Origin: an uncultured Eubacteriales bacterium
GTDB lineage: Bacteria; Bacillota; Clostridia; Oscillospirales; Acutalibacteraceae
Length of the DNA: 26,114 bases
Direction: 5' to 3'
NCBI GenBank assembly: GCA_934456435.1
Contig: CAKSHH010000021.1
Span: forward strand, 1-26,114
Numbering within the stretch: the stretch's first letter is position 1; every line of letters starts with the position of its first letter. Positions 7,248 through 15,916 of this stretch are shown one piece after another. The translations under genes and the position numbers were made by a program. The notes under the pieces are model-generated. The model saw only the letters and a program-made list of their open reading frames with translations. It searched no databases and was not told where the DNA came from.

Positions 7248-8675
7248 ATGATTTCTTATATTAACCCTCTTACCGATCAAACCACTCAAGCCTTAGTTGA
7301 AGAGCTTAACAGAAACTACAAAATAAATCCCGAATATTTTAACCGTTTCAACGTAAAAAGAGGACTTCGTAACTCTGACGGAACCGGCGTTATGGCAGGC
7401 ATAACAAAGATCAGCTCCGTTGACGGATACTATATTGAGGACGGTGAAAGAGTACCTAAAGAAGGTCATCTCTATTTCCGCGGATTCGATATGCAGGAAA
7501 TCGTCCGTCATTGCCAGGAGGAAAACCGCTTCGGCTTTGAAGAGGTTGCATGGCTTCTCATCTTCGGTTCGCTCCCGACCGCAGAACAGCTTGAAAGATT
7601 CAAGGATATTCTCGCTGTCAGCAGAAACCTCCCGGAGGACTTCATTGAGGACACAATGATGAAAGCCCCCTCCCCGAACATAATGAACAAAATCACAAGA
7701 ACTGTTCTCGCACTCTATTCTTACGACGAATCACCCGACGACACATCGCTCGCAAACGTTGTCCGTCAGTCCGTACAGCTTGTCGGTCAGCTTCCCGTGA
7801 TTATGGCTTATGCTTACCAGGTCAAAAGACGTCATTATCTCAAAAAGAGTATGTATATCCATCCTGCAAAGCCGAATCAGTCAACCGCCGAGGCAATTCT
7901 TCGTTCTATTCGTTCCGATAAGACGTTTACGGACGAGGAAGCAAAGCTTCTTGACCTGTGTTTGATGGTTCACGCCGAGCACGGCGGCGGTAACAACTCA
8001 ACCTTTGCCACAAGAGTGCTCACCTCCAGCGGAACGGATACATACGCCGCGATTGCCGCGGGTATGGGCTCACTCAAAGGACCGAAGCACGGCGGCGCCA
8101 ACATTAAGGCTGCCGAGATGATCCGCTTTATACAGAACGGCGTTTCCGATCCGTCCGACGACGGACAGATTGCCGACTATCTTGCCAAGATAATCAGGAA
8201 AGAAGCCGGTGACGGTTCCGGACTTATCTACGGTATGGGTCACGCCGTATACACGCTTTCCGATCCGCGCGCCGTCATTCTCAAGGAAGAGGCTCGCAAA
8301 TACGCAGAAAAGCATGGATTTACGGAAAAATACAAGCTGATTGAATCCATTGAACGCCTTACTCCTGAGGTCTTCCTCAAAGAGAAAGGAAACAAAAAAC
8401 CGATTTGTGCAAACGTTGATCTTTACTCAGGCTTCATATATGAAATGCTGAGGATTCCCGAAGATCTTTTCACGCCGCTTTTCACGACGGCAAGAATCGC
8501 CGGCTGGACAGCACACAGAATAGAAGAGCTTGCGACAGGCGGCAGAATCATTCGCCCGGCATACAAGAGCGTTATGGCAAAAAGAGAATATGTAACCATT
8601 GACAAGAGAATACCTAAGTATGCTCCGGATCAGGGCTACGTTCCTTATGAAGAAAGAATTATCAAGGGGGAATAA
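7248..8675 (+). CDS. gltA: Citrate synthase
   Basis: 475 residues. It condenses oxaloacetate and acetyl-CoA to citrate. The active-site pattern of citrate synthases is complete: HAEHGGGNNST (His242, His245), GPKHGGAN (His281), GMGHAVY (His332) and NVDLYSG (Asp391). His281, His332 and Asp391 correspond to the catalytic triad. The longer N-terminal part, with EGHLYFRGFDMQEIV and the F-G-SLPT block, resembles the citrate/2-methylcitrate synthase type common in Clostridia. No aconitase or isocitrate dehydrogenase gene is in the window, so the carbon may feed glutamate synthesis or citrate export. The ribosome site is GGTGG. The next gene starts three bases after the stop. Confidence 0.95.
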   Translation: MISYINPLTDQTTQALVEELNRNYKINPEYFNRFNVKRGLRNSDGTGVMAGITKISSVDGYYIEDGERVPKEGHLYFRGFDMQEIVRHCQEENRFGFEEVAWLLIFGSLPTAEQLERFKDILAVSRNLPEDFIEDTMMKAPSPNIMNKITRTVLALYSYDESPDDTSLANVVRQSVQLVGQLPVIMAYAYQVKRRHYLKKSMYIHPAKPNQSTAEAILRSIRSDKTFTDEEAKLLDLCLMVHAEHGGGNNSTFATRVLTSSGTDTYAAIAAGMGSLKGPKHGGANIKAAEMIRFIQNGVSDPSDDGQIADYLAKIIRKEAGDGSGLIYGMGHAVYTLSDPRAVILKEEARKYAEKHGFTEKYKLIESIERLTPEVFLKEKGNKKPICANVDLYSGFIYEMLRIPEDLFTPLFTTARIAGWTAHRIEELATGGRIIRPAYKSVMAKREYVTIDKRIPKYAPDQGYVPYEERIIKGE

Positions 8676-8678
8676 AAT

Positions 8679-9569
8679 ATGAAAAGTAAAAGCGATATAA
8701 TTTATAAACTTCCGCTTTTCTGCTCTCTTTTCGCTCTGCTTGTTGCAGTACCGCTGAGAGTTTACCAGTATTTTAAAATTCTTGAACCCGAAACAGGATT
8801 CTATAATAAAATAGATTTTTCGGTTTATGTAATATATTTCCTGCTCGGAATTGCTATGGTAATCGGAATTGCAATTCCCCTGATAAACCGCAAAAATATC
8901 ATCACGGTTTCACGACCGAAAAAATCCTCGGCATTTCTCGTTATTTCAATTATCATTGCCGTGACTATCATCGTCGATTCTGCCAGTCAGCTTATCAGCT
9001 ATTTTGACCTCTACGAGCAAGCTGTTTCAAGCTCCACACAAATTGCAAAATACGTCAAGGATCAGGGCGGAAATATGCTTTTGATTCAATCCGTTTTCGG
9101 TGCGATCGCCGCAATATACTTTTTCGTCACAGGTCTCGCCGTCGGAGTCGGCAACTCGGACGGAACAAAGTTCAAGGTACTTGCTTTTGCTCCCGTTTTG
9201 TGGTGCATATTCAAGCTCCTTTACAGATTCAAGAGAACTATAAGTTTTGTCAACGTTTCCGATCTTTTGCTTGAACTGTTTGCAATCGTATTTTTGATGC
9301 TGTTTTTCCTTGCGTTCTCCCAGGTGGTATCGGCTATCGACGCATCGGACGTTTACTGGAAGCTGTACGCTTACGGTATCCCTGCGGCTATGTTCACGCT
9401 GATGTGCTTCCTGCCGCGTTTTATCGTTATGGCTGTCGGTCATTCCGAGCTTCTCTGCACACACCACGGCATTTCATACAGCGATTTGGGCGTTGCAATA
9501 TACATTATCTATGCCCTGCTTTCAAGAGCGAAAGCTCAGACAAACAATACAGAGGAACAATCGGAGTAA
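8679..9569 (+). CDS. Unrecognised multi-pass membrane protein
   Basis: 296 residues that I do not recognise. Seven to eight hydrophobic segments are visible (roughly residues 9-29, 46-67, 83-104, 133-156, 165-183, 193-218, 228-253 and 266-288). Basic residues between the early ones (RKN, RPKK, RFKR) fit an inside-positive layout, and the end is hydrophilic (AQTNNTEEQSE). There is no cofactor or catalytic motif and no signal-peptide cleavage pattern. The ATG lies three bases after the gltA stop, with GGGGG upstream, and the AEC carrier starts three bases after this gene ends, so all three are probably translated together. A role linked to citrate or organic acid handling is only a guess from position. 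Confidence 0.8.
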   Translation: MKSKSDIIYKLPLFCSLFALLVAVPLRVYQYFKILEPETGFYNKIDFSVYVIYFLLGIAMVIGIAIPLINRKNIITVSRPKKSSAFLVISIIIAVTIIVDSASQLISYFDLYEQAVSSSTQIAKYVKDQGGNMLLIQSVFGAIAAIYFFVTGLAVGVGNSDGTKFKVLAFAPVLWCIFKLLYRFKRTISFVNVSDLLLELFAIVFLMLFFLAFSQVVSAIDASDVYWKLYAYGIPAAMFTLMCFLPRFIVMAVGHSELLCTHHGISYSDLGVAIYIIYALLSRAKAQTNNTEEQSE

Positions 9570-9572
9570 TTT

Positions 9573-10502
9573 ATGTTTTTTGACAACGTTCTAATAACGG
9601 CGCGTCAGGTCGGTATACTCTATATAATGGTGCTTGTCGGAGTAATCTGTGACAAGATCGGTCTGTTCACCGAAAAGACAGGCCGAGCCTGCACCGATTT
9701 GCTTTTCTACATAATCACTCCGAGCGTTATTATAAACTCTTTTTTTACACGCGAGTTTACTAAGGACAGCGGAATCAAGCTTCTCATTGCCGTAGGCTGC
9801 GGTTTTCTGATGCACTTTGTTGCCATCGCCCTTAATACACCTCTTTTTTCAAGGGGCGACAGGGACGAAAACTGTGTTTACAAGTACGGCGCAATTTACG
9901 GAAACGTGGGATATATGACGCTTCCGCTGACCGAAGCACTCCTCGGCGCAGAGGGCGTTTTTTACTGCTCCGCCGTGATTATGGCTTTCAATGTCGTTTC
10001 GTTCACCCACGGTGTGTTTATGATGGACAAGGGCAAAGGCTTTGACGCAAAGAAGCTGATACTCAATCCCGGTGTTATTGCCGTGCTGATAGGACTTCCG
10101 TTTTTCCTGTTCAAGGTTTCCCTGCCCGAACTTATCACCAAACCCGTCGATTTCATTGCCAACACTCAAACTCCCGTTGCAATGATTATTTTCGGAACAT
10201 TTCTTTCAAACACACGTCTTAAAAATATTTTTAAAAACAAAAAGATTTTTCTTGTCGCATTGTCAAAGCTGATAGCCTTACCGGCAATTATGATAGCAAT
10301 TTATCGTGTTATCGGACTCAGCGGAACCCTGCTGACGGCAATGGCTATATCCTCGTGTGCTCCGTCGGCTAACAACACGGTGCTCTTCTCCGCCAAATAC
10401 GGCAAGGACGCGGGACTTGCATCACAGCTTGTGGCAACAGTCAGCTTCATTTCAATAATAACAATGCCGATAATTATTGCGGCGGTACAGACCATCGCAT
10501 AG
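9573..10502 (+). CDS. AEC-family transporter (auxin efflux carrier / malate permease type)
   Basis: 309 residues with about ten hydrophobic segments in two halves. The family patterns are visible: GNVGYMTLPLTEALLG in the first half and SSCAPSANNTVLFSAKYG followed by GLASQLVATVSFISI near the C-terminus, the discontinuous-helix region of AEC carriers. Bacterial members move malate, malonate or other organic anions, but the substrate cannot be read from the sequence. Its place after citrate synthase would suit a dicarboxylate or tricarboxylate carrier; that is inference. The ribosome site GGAG overlaps the end of the preceding gene. The QueG-like gene starts 11 bases after this stop. Confidence 0.9.
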   Translation: MFFDNVLITARQVGILYIMVLVGVICDKIGLFTEKTGRACTDLLFYIITPSVIINSFFTREFTKDSGIKLLIAVGCGFLMHFVAIALNTPLFSRGDRDENCVYKYGAIYGNVGYMTLPLTEALLGAEGVFYCSAVIMAFNVVSFTHGVFMMDKGKGFDAKKLILNPGVIAVLIGLPFFLFKVSLPELITKPVDFIANTQTPVAMIIFGTFLSNTRLKNIFKNKKIFLVALSKLIALPAIMIAIYRVIGLSGTLLTAMAISSCAPSANNTVLFSAKYGKDAGLASQLVATVSFISIITMPIIIAAVQTIA

Positions 10503-10513
10503 GATTTGATAAT

Positions 10514-11305
10514 ATGATTGAAAAAATCATTTCTGAAATCTCCCCTGTTTACGGTTTCTGTGATTTTGAACCGTTCAGGGACAAGCTCATAAACTGCCGT
10601 GCAAAAGGCAGACTTCCCGACAACGCAAAAAGCATTATAGTGATGCTTTTCCCCTACTACCTCGGCGAGGATAAATATACGGATATCAACATTTCACGTT
10701 ATGCTGTTGTCAAGGATTATCACCTTGCCATTAACGAAGCGGTTAAATCGGGACTTCAGAAGCTCAGAGATGAATACCCCGACGAACAGTTTGTGTTCTT
10801 CACCGACAATTCGCCGATACCTGAGGTACAGGCTGCGTTGAACGCAGGATTGGGTGTCAATGGAAAAAACCGTCTGCTTATCAATAAGGAATACGGTTCG
10901 TGGTTTTTCATCTCGGAAATCGTCACAACGATGCAGCTCCCTGCGGCAGAGAAAACAGAGTCGCATTGTCTGAACTGCGGAAAATGTATTGCCGCCTGCC
11001 CCACCCACGCTCTGACCGAAGATGGATTTCAAAAAGAGCTTTGTCTTTCGGACATTACTCAGCGCAAGGGAGAGCTTACTCCCGAACAGCGCGAATTGAT
11101 TAAAAAAATCGGCTGTGCATGGGGCTGCGATATTTGTCAGACGGTTTGTCCGATGAATAGAAATGCAAAAATTAAGCCGTCCGAAATTTTCCTTGACGGA
11201 ATAGAAACGACGGCGAAAACAGATAATATTTCTGACAGAGCCTACGCATGGCGAGGCGAAAAAGTAATAAAAAGAAACCTTGAAATCATAGGAGGTAAAT
11301 CATGA
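10514..11305 (+). CDS. QueG-like (epoxyqueuosine reductase-type) double [4Fe-4S] protein, short form
   Basis: 263 residues. It has the QueG order of blocks: RYAVVKDYH (about 62-70), a TDNSPIPEVQAA block with the conserved acid Asp98, AGLGVNGKN (111-119), and two ferredoxin-like clusters, C-x2-C-x2-C-x3-CP (Cys152, 155, 158, 162) and CAWGCDICQTVCPMN (Cys201, 205, 208, 212). QueG uses cobalamin and these clusters to finish queuosine in tRNA wobble positions. This protein is shorter than the usual ~380 residues and lacks the C-terminal HEAT-like tRNA-binding part. It may be a compact QueG or a related reductase; no other queuosine gene is in the window. It overlaps darA by four bases (ATGA), which suggests coupled translation. 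Confidence 0.8.
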   Translation: MIEKIISEISPVYGFCDFEPFRDKLINCRAKGRLPDNAKSIIVMLFPYYLGEDKYTDINISRYAVVKDYHLAINEAVKSGLQKLRDEYPDEQFVFFTDNSPIPEVQAALNAGLGVNGKNRLLINKEYGSWFFISEIVTTMQLPAAEKTESHCLNCGKCIAACPTHALTEDGFQKELCLSDITQRKGELTPEQRELIKKIGCAWGCDICQTVCPMNRNAKIKPSEIFLDGIETTAKTDNISDRAYAWRGEKVIKRNLEIIGGKS

Positions 11306-11625
11306 AACTTTTGATTGCTGTTATCAACAGCGACGACGCTCACAACGTTCTCGATGAGATCACCAAAGCAGGTTTTTACGCAACAAAGCTTTCCACCTCA
11401 GGCGGATTCCTTCGTGCAGGAAACCTCACTCTTCTCATGGGTGTTGACGACGAGAAGGTAGATGAGCTTCTTGAAATTCTCAGAGCAAACTGCCGCAAGC
11501 GTGAAGAGCTCACACCTGTCGTTCCGACATATTCATCCGGCATTGTCAATGCGATTCCGGTTAAAATCACAGTCGGCGGTGCAACGGTTTTTGTTCTTGA
11601 CGTTGAGCAGTTCCATAAAATGTGA
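11302..11625 (+). CDS. darA: Cyclic-di-AMP receptor DarA (PstA/YaaQ, PII-like)
   Basis: 107 residues. The sequence matches the PII-like c-di-AMP receptor family throughout: an opening MKLLIAVINSDDAHNVLDEI, the T-loop region STSGGFLRAGNLTLLMGV, and the closing VTVGGATVFVLDVE-like ITVGGATVFVLDVEQF. These proteins form trimers that bind c-di-AMP at subunit interfaces; their downstream target is generally unknown. In Bacillus the gene lies in tmk-darA-yaaR-holB-ricT-yabA. Here darA, holB and ricT are kept together, but no tmk or yabA is adjacent and a QueG-like gene lies upstream. The ribosome site AGGAGG lies inside the end of that gene, and the ATG overlaps its TGA stop. Confidence 0.93.
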   Translation: MKLLIAVINSDDAHNVLDEITKAGFYATKLSTSGGFLRAGNLTLLMGVDDEKVDELLEILRANCRKREELTPVVPTYSSGIVNAIPVKITVGGATVFVLDVEQFHKM

Positions 11626-12515
11626 TGGTTAATATAGCTGAAACAGGAATAAAAAACAGTCTCGCAGAGAATATCGAGGGACTTATATCAAACGACAGAC
11701 TTCCCCATGCAATAATGCTGCGCGGAGGAAGCTGTGAACAGCGAAACCGCCTTTCGGAATTTCTTTCACTTGCGTTTGTTTGTGAAAGCGATCAAAAGCC
11801 GTGCGGTGTGTGCCGTCATTGCCTGAAGGCAAAAAGCGGAAATCACCCCGATATAATCACGGTTGACCCTGCGGCGCAGAACGAAAAAACGTTCAAGATA
11901 AACCTTGTACGCGAAATGAAAGACGACGCGTACATCATTCCGAACGAAGCGCAGAGAAAAGTATACATTCTCCGTTCAGCCGATAAAATGAATATTCAGG
12001 CACAGAATGCGCTCTTGAAGCTGATTGAAGAACCGCCGCCGTACGCAAGATTTATTCTTGAATGTGAAACATCTTCTCCGTTTCTTGAAACAATAATGTC
12101 GCGTGTCACTCTGTTTGACCTCGGTGCCGACGTATACGATATATCGGATGAGCTCAGGCAGAAAGCCGACGAGACTGCGGCTCACCTTGCCGCGGCGTTG
12201 TTGAAACCGACAGAATATGAATTTATGAAAATAACCGCCGAGTTTGAAAAGGACAAGAACCTTTTTGAACCGACTTTTCCGGCTTTACAGCTCATCTTCC
12301 GCGATGCCGTTATTATGAAAGCCGGCAGTAACATAACTCTTTCCGAACATTCGGATATCAGCCGCGAAATGGCTTCAAAGCTTACAATGCGAGCGCTGAT
12401 AAAGCTGACGGAGGAGACAGATTCATTCAAGGAATCTATTAACAGAAATGCAAATAAAAATTTATTGATTACACGTTTTTCATCCGTAATGAGAAAAACA
12501 GCGTATGAAAGATAA
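11625..12515 (+). CDS. holB: DNA polymerase III delta' subunit
   Basis: 296 residues from the ATG at 11625, which overlaps the darA stop by one base; a GTG one codon earlier (11622) is an alternative. Delta' is part of the clamp loader that places the beta sliding clamp on DNA. The P-loop region is degenerate (MLRGGSCEQRNR instead of GxxGxGKT), as usual for delta', which does not hydrolyse ATP. The four-Cys zinc module is present (Cys53, 60, 63, 66 in CESDQKPCGVCRHC). The AAA+ sensor region reads YILRSADKMNIQAQNALLKL followed by IEEPPPYARFIL, characteristic of DnaX/HolB proteins. The ribosome site is weak, consistent with coupling to darA. ricT follows 25 bases later. Confidence 0.93.
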   Translation: MVNIAETGIKNSLAENIEGLISNDRLPHAIMLRGGSCEQRNRLSEFLSLAFVCESDQKPCGVCRHCLKAKSGNHPDIITVDPAAQNEKTFKINLVREMKDDAYIIPNEAQRKVYILRSADKMNIQAQNALLKLIEEPPPYARFILECETSSPFLETIMSRVTLFDLGADVYDISDELRQKADETAAHLAAALLKPTEYEFMKITAEFEKDKNLFEPTFPALQLIFRDAVIMKAGSNITLSEHSDISREMASKLTMRALIKLTEETDSFKESINRNANKNLLITRFSSVMRKTAYER

Positions 12516-12540
12516 TTTTTCACATAAAAGGAGGTAAACT

Positions 12541-13407
12541 ATGTCCGAAGTTGTAGGAATACGATTTAAAGAAGTCGGCAAAATATATTATTTTGACCCG
12601 CTTGAGTTTAAACTTAATAAAGGCGACCGTGTTATCGTCGAAACAATACGAGGGATCGAGTGCGGTGAAGTCGCTCTCGGCAACAAGGAGGTTGACGAAG
12701 AGGAAATCATAAAGCCTCTCAAGCCTATTATCCGAGTTGCCACCCCGGACGATCTCAAGGTCATTGAGAAAAATAAAAAGAAAGAAAAAGAAGCGTTTGA
12801 TATCTGCCTTAAAAAGATTGCGGCGCACGGCCTCGATATGAAGCTCATCGACGTTGAATATACCTTTGATTCAAGCAAGGTTATTTTCTATTTCACGTCT
12901 GACGGCAGAGTTGACTTCCGTGAGCTCGTCAAGGATCTTGCAAGCGTCTTCCGAATCCGAATCGAGCTGCGCCAGATCGGCGTTCGCGACGAGTCGAAAA
13001 TGAAAGGCGGACTCGGAATGTGCGGCAGACCGTTCTGCTGTAACAGCTTCCTCGGCGACTTTCAGCCTGTGTCCATAAAAATGGCTAAGGAACAGGGACT
13101 CTCTCTCAACCCGACCAAAATAAGCGGAACCTGCGGCAGACTTATGTGCTGTCTGAAGTATGAGCAGGAAGCTTATGAACACCTCCTGCGCGTAACGCCC
13201 AAGGTCGGCGCTATTGTTGAAACAAGCTCAGGCAGAGGAACCGTTGTCGAAGTCGATATGCTCAAGGGTATGCTCAAGGTTCGCCTTGACCGCAGTCCCG
13301 AAGCCGCTCCGGCTTCATTCAGCCGCCGCGATGTCAAGCTCATAAGGGATAAGAAAATAACAGTCAACAAATCCGAAATTGCAGCTTTTAAGGAGATCGA
13401 AGGTTAA
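12541..13407 (+). CDS. ricT: RicT/YaaT PSP1-domain regulatory protein
   Basis: 288 residues. The PSP1 domain spans about residues 55-150. It is followed by the conserved cysteine blocks MCGRPFCC (Cys161, 166, 167) and TCGRLMCCLKYE (Cys198, 203, 204). In Bacillus, RicT joins RicA and RicF in an iron-sulfur complex that directs RNase Y in mRNA maturation and affects sporulation and competence. RicA and RicF genes are not in the window. The C-terminal part contains a KOW-like beta region (VGAIVETSSGRGTVVEVD). The start follows the strong ribosome site AAAGGAGGT. Its place after holB is the conserved Firmicute arrangement. copA starts four bases after the stop, which is unusual company for this gene. 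Confidence 0.93.
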   Translation: MSEVVGIRFKEVGKIYYFDPLEFKLNKGDRVIVETIRGIECGEVALGNKEVDEEEIIKPLKPIIRVATPDDLKVIEKNKKKEKEAFDICLKKIAAHGLDMKLIDVEYTFDSSKVIFYFTSDGRVDFRELVKDLASVFRIRIELRQIGVRDESKMKGGLGMCGRPFCCNSFLGDFQPVSIKMAKEQGLSLNPTKISGTCGRLMCCLKYEQEAYEHLLRVTPKVGAIVETSSGRGTVVEVDMLKGMLKVRLDRSPEAAPASFSRRDVKLIRDKKITVNKSEIAAFKEIEG

Positions 13408-13411
13408 GACA

Positions 13412-15619
13412 ATGAAAAAGATCAATTTAAAAATCGGAGGAATGAGTTGCAGTGCGTGCTCCAACGGACTGGAAAAATATTTGAATAAACAAACCGGGGT
13501 TATTTCAGCAAGCGTTAACCTCGTTATGGCTAACGCTCTCATCGAATATGATGAGAGCGTTCTCAATAGGAAAAAAATTGAAAAATTTGTAAAAGAAGCC
13601 GGATTTGAAAGTCTCGGACTTTACGATGAATTTGAAAAGAGTTCATCACCCAAAGCGTCCAAGCTCTCATTCATAATCTTTACCGTTCTTGCAGTCATTC
13701 TTATGTATATTTCAATGGGCTCAATGATCGGTTTGCCTGAAATACCGTTTTTGGCAATGCATACACATGACAAAGCCTTTGCGACGGCACTTCTTCTGTT
13801 GACAATACCTTTCCTCGGCTATGGTTTTGACATCATCAAAAGCGGATTCAAAAATCTACTTCACAGAACACCGAATATGGATACACTTGTAACGCTCGGC
13901 GTTCTCACAAGCTTCATATACAGCGTGTATTCTGTTGCAATGATTTTCACGGGTCATCACCACTATATTCACAACCTGTATTTTGAATCTGCGGCAATCG
14001 TTATCTACTTCATCAAACTCGGCAGATACATTGACTCGGTCAGCAAGGACAAAACCAAGGAGGCTGTTCAGAGCCTTGTTCAGATTACGCCCAAGGACGC
14101 TGTTATAAAAACCGCTGACGGTGAAAAAAAGGTCACCATAGATGAGATTCAAAAGGGCGATATCGTCATTTGCCGTCCCGGAGAACGAATTGCCGTTGAT
14201 GGAACCATAGTCGCAGGCAAGACTCACCTTGATGAATCATTCATCACGGGCGAGAGCAAGCCGGCAGCCAAGGAGGTCGGCGCAAAAGTTATTGCAGGAA
14301 GTATCAGCTATGACGGCTATATTGAATACACCGCCGAGCGCATCGGTAAGGAATCCACAATTTCCGAAATCGTACACATCGTTACAGAAGCCTCTTCGGC
14401 TAAAATCCCGCTTGCGAGAATTGCCGACCGCATAAGCTCGTATTTTGTTCCTACAATAATGGCAATAGCCGCTCTCAGCTTTATCGGCTATCTTATTGCA
14501 GGTCAGGGTGTCAACATTGCACTCAAGACCTTTGTGACTGTGCTCGTTGTTGCCTGCCCGTGCAGTCTCGGTCTTGCCACTCCCCTTGCAATCGTAGTGT
14601 CCGAGGGTCGGTGTGCCAAGAACGGCATACTCATCAAGAAAGGTGACGTCCTCGAATCTGCATCAAAAATAAATAAGGTTATTTTCGACAAGACGGGAAC
14701 ACTCACCTACGGCAACCTCAGAATTTCAAAGATTCTTTCTTTCGGCATAATCAGCGAACAGGAAATGATGACGCTTGTCTGCTCGGCGGAAGCCAAGTCA
14801 AGTCACCCGATATCCCGTGCCTTTGCCGATTACGCAAGCGAAAAGAAGCTTCAGATTGTTGAACCCGAACAATTTGAAAATATTGACGGAATGGGCATCC
14901 GAGCTGTTATTAAAGGCAAGAACTACCTTTTCGGCAACGCTAAACTTCTCACCAAATACGGTGTGAACAATGACCGTCTCACCGAAGCTAATGCTCTCGC
15001 CGAGGACGGAAACACGCTTGTCTATGTAAGCGACGGAGAAAAAATACTTGCCGTCATCGGTATCAACGACGTGATCAGAGAGAACACGGACACGCTCATT
15101 AAATCGCTCAAGAAGGCTCATATTGAGCCGATAATGCTCACAGGCGATAACGAACAGACCGCCAAGAAAATTGCCGCACAGGCAGGCATAGAGCATATTA
15201 TTTCAGGTGTTCTTCCTGCAGAAAAAGGCAACGTTATCAAAGAGCTTAAAGCCGAGGGCGACAAGGTAATGATGATAGGCGACGGAATCAACGATTCCCC
15301 CGCCCTTGCCCTGAGCGACATCGGCGTTAGCGTAAACAGTGGCTCCGACATTGCAATGAACTCGGCTGACGTTATTCTGATGCATGATGATTTAATGAAA
15401 ATCCCCGAACTAATTAACACAAGCAAGGCGACCGTCCGCAACATCAAACAAAATCTTTTCTGGGCGTTCTTCTACAACTGCCTGATGATTCCGATTGCAA
15501 TCGGTGCGCTTTCCCGCTTCGGCATAACAATTAACCCAATGATCGCAGGTCTTGCAATGACTCTGAGCAGTCTCACGGTTATTCTGAACGCATTAAGATT
15601 AAGAACTTCCAAAAAATAA
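13412..15619 (+). CDS. copA: Copper-exporting P1B-type ATPase
   Basis: 735 residues. It pumps Cu(I) out of the cytoplasm. One N-terminal heavy-metal-associated domain carries GGMSCSAC (Cys13, Cys16). The P-type core shows TGES (from Thr279), the membrane metal site CPC (Cys382, Cys384), the phosphorylation site DKTGT (Asp426), the SSHPI block and GDGIND (from Gly623). The C-terminal helices contain the MTLSSL pattern (MxxSS) and the YN pair, typical of the Cu(I) class. The in-frame TTG at 13379 lies within ricT and lacks a ribosome site, so the ATG at 13412 is the start. No CsoR or CopY gene and no separate promoter were seen, so copper-responsive control is not evident here. copZ follows. 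Confidence 0.96.
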   Translation: MKKINLKIGGMSCSACSNGLEKYLNKQTGVISASVNLVMANALIEYDESVLNRKKIEKFVKEAGFESLGLYDEFEKSSSPKASKLSFIIFTVLAVILMYISMGSMIGLPEIPFLAMHTHDKAFATALLLLTIPFLGYGFDIIKSGFKNLLHRTPNMDTLVTLGVLTSFIYSVYSVAMIFTGHHHYIHNLYFESAAIVIYFIKLGRYIDSVSKDKTKEAVQSLVQITPKDAVIKTADGEKKVTIDEIQKGDIVICRPGERIAVDGTIVAGKTHLDESFITGESKPAAKEVGAKVIAGSISYDGYIEYTAERIGKESTISEIVHIVTEASSAKIPLARIADRISSYFVPTIMAIAALSFIGYLIAGQGVNIALKTFVTVLVVACPCSLGLATPLAIVVSEGRCAKNGILIKKGDVLESASKINKVIFDKTGTLTYGNLRISKILSFGIISEQEMMTLVCSAEAKSSHPISRAFADYASEKKLQIVEPEQFENIDGMGIRAVIKGKNYLFGNAKLLTKYGVNNDRLTEANALAEDGNTLVYVSDGEKILAVIGINDVIRENTDTLIKSLKKAHIEPIMLTGDNEQTAKKIAAQAGIEHIISGVLPAEKGNVIKELKAEGDKVMMIGDGINDSPALALSDIGVSVNSGSDIAMNSADVILMHDDLMKIPELINTSKATVRNIKQNLFWAFFYNCLMIPIAIGALSRFGITINPMIAGLAMTLSSLTVILNALRLRTSKK

Positions 15620-15634
15620 AAAAGGAGAATCACT

Positions 15635-15865
15635 ATGTTATTCGGCAAAGAAAAAATCACAAAAGAAATCGGCATTGACGGAATGAGCTGTATGCATTGC
15701 GCCGCCAAGGTAGAAAAAACTCTCGCTTCTCTGCATGGTGTCACCGATGCCAAGGTTGAGCTTGAAAACAAGAAAGCAATTGTTAAGCTCAAGCAGGATG
15801 TTGACGACGCTACACTTAAAAGAGCCGTCGAGGATCTCGGATATACGGTAACGGAAATCAAATAA
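15635..15865 (+). CDS. copZ: Copper chaperone CopZ (HMA domain)
   Basis: 76 residues, a single heavy-metal-associated domain with the Cu(I) site GMSCMHC and the fold pattern ending in EDLGYTVTEIK. CopZ carries Cu(I) in the cytoplasm and hands it to CopA. The ATG follows AAAAGGAG and starts 15 bases after copA. The gene ends the long plus-strand unit at a strong terminator. Confidence 0.93.
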   Translation: MLFGKEKITKEIGIDGMSCMHCAAKVEKTLASLHGVTDAKVELENKKAIVKLKQDVDDATLKRAVEDLGYTVTEIK

Positions 15866-15866
15866 G

Positions 15867-15910
15867 AAAACAGCGACAAGATCACGAATGACCTTGTCGC
15901 TGTTCTTTTT
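15867..15910. terminator. Bidirectional terminator between copZ and the PRTase-like gene
   Basis: A 12-bp perfect stem (15869-15880 with 15893-15904) is followed by CTTTTT on the plus strand. On the minus strand it is followed by TTTTCTTATTT. It lies between two convergent genes and can serve both. Confidence 0.88.
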
Positions 15911-15916
15911 AATAAA

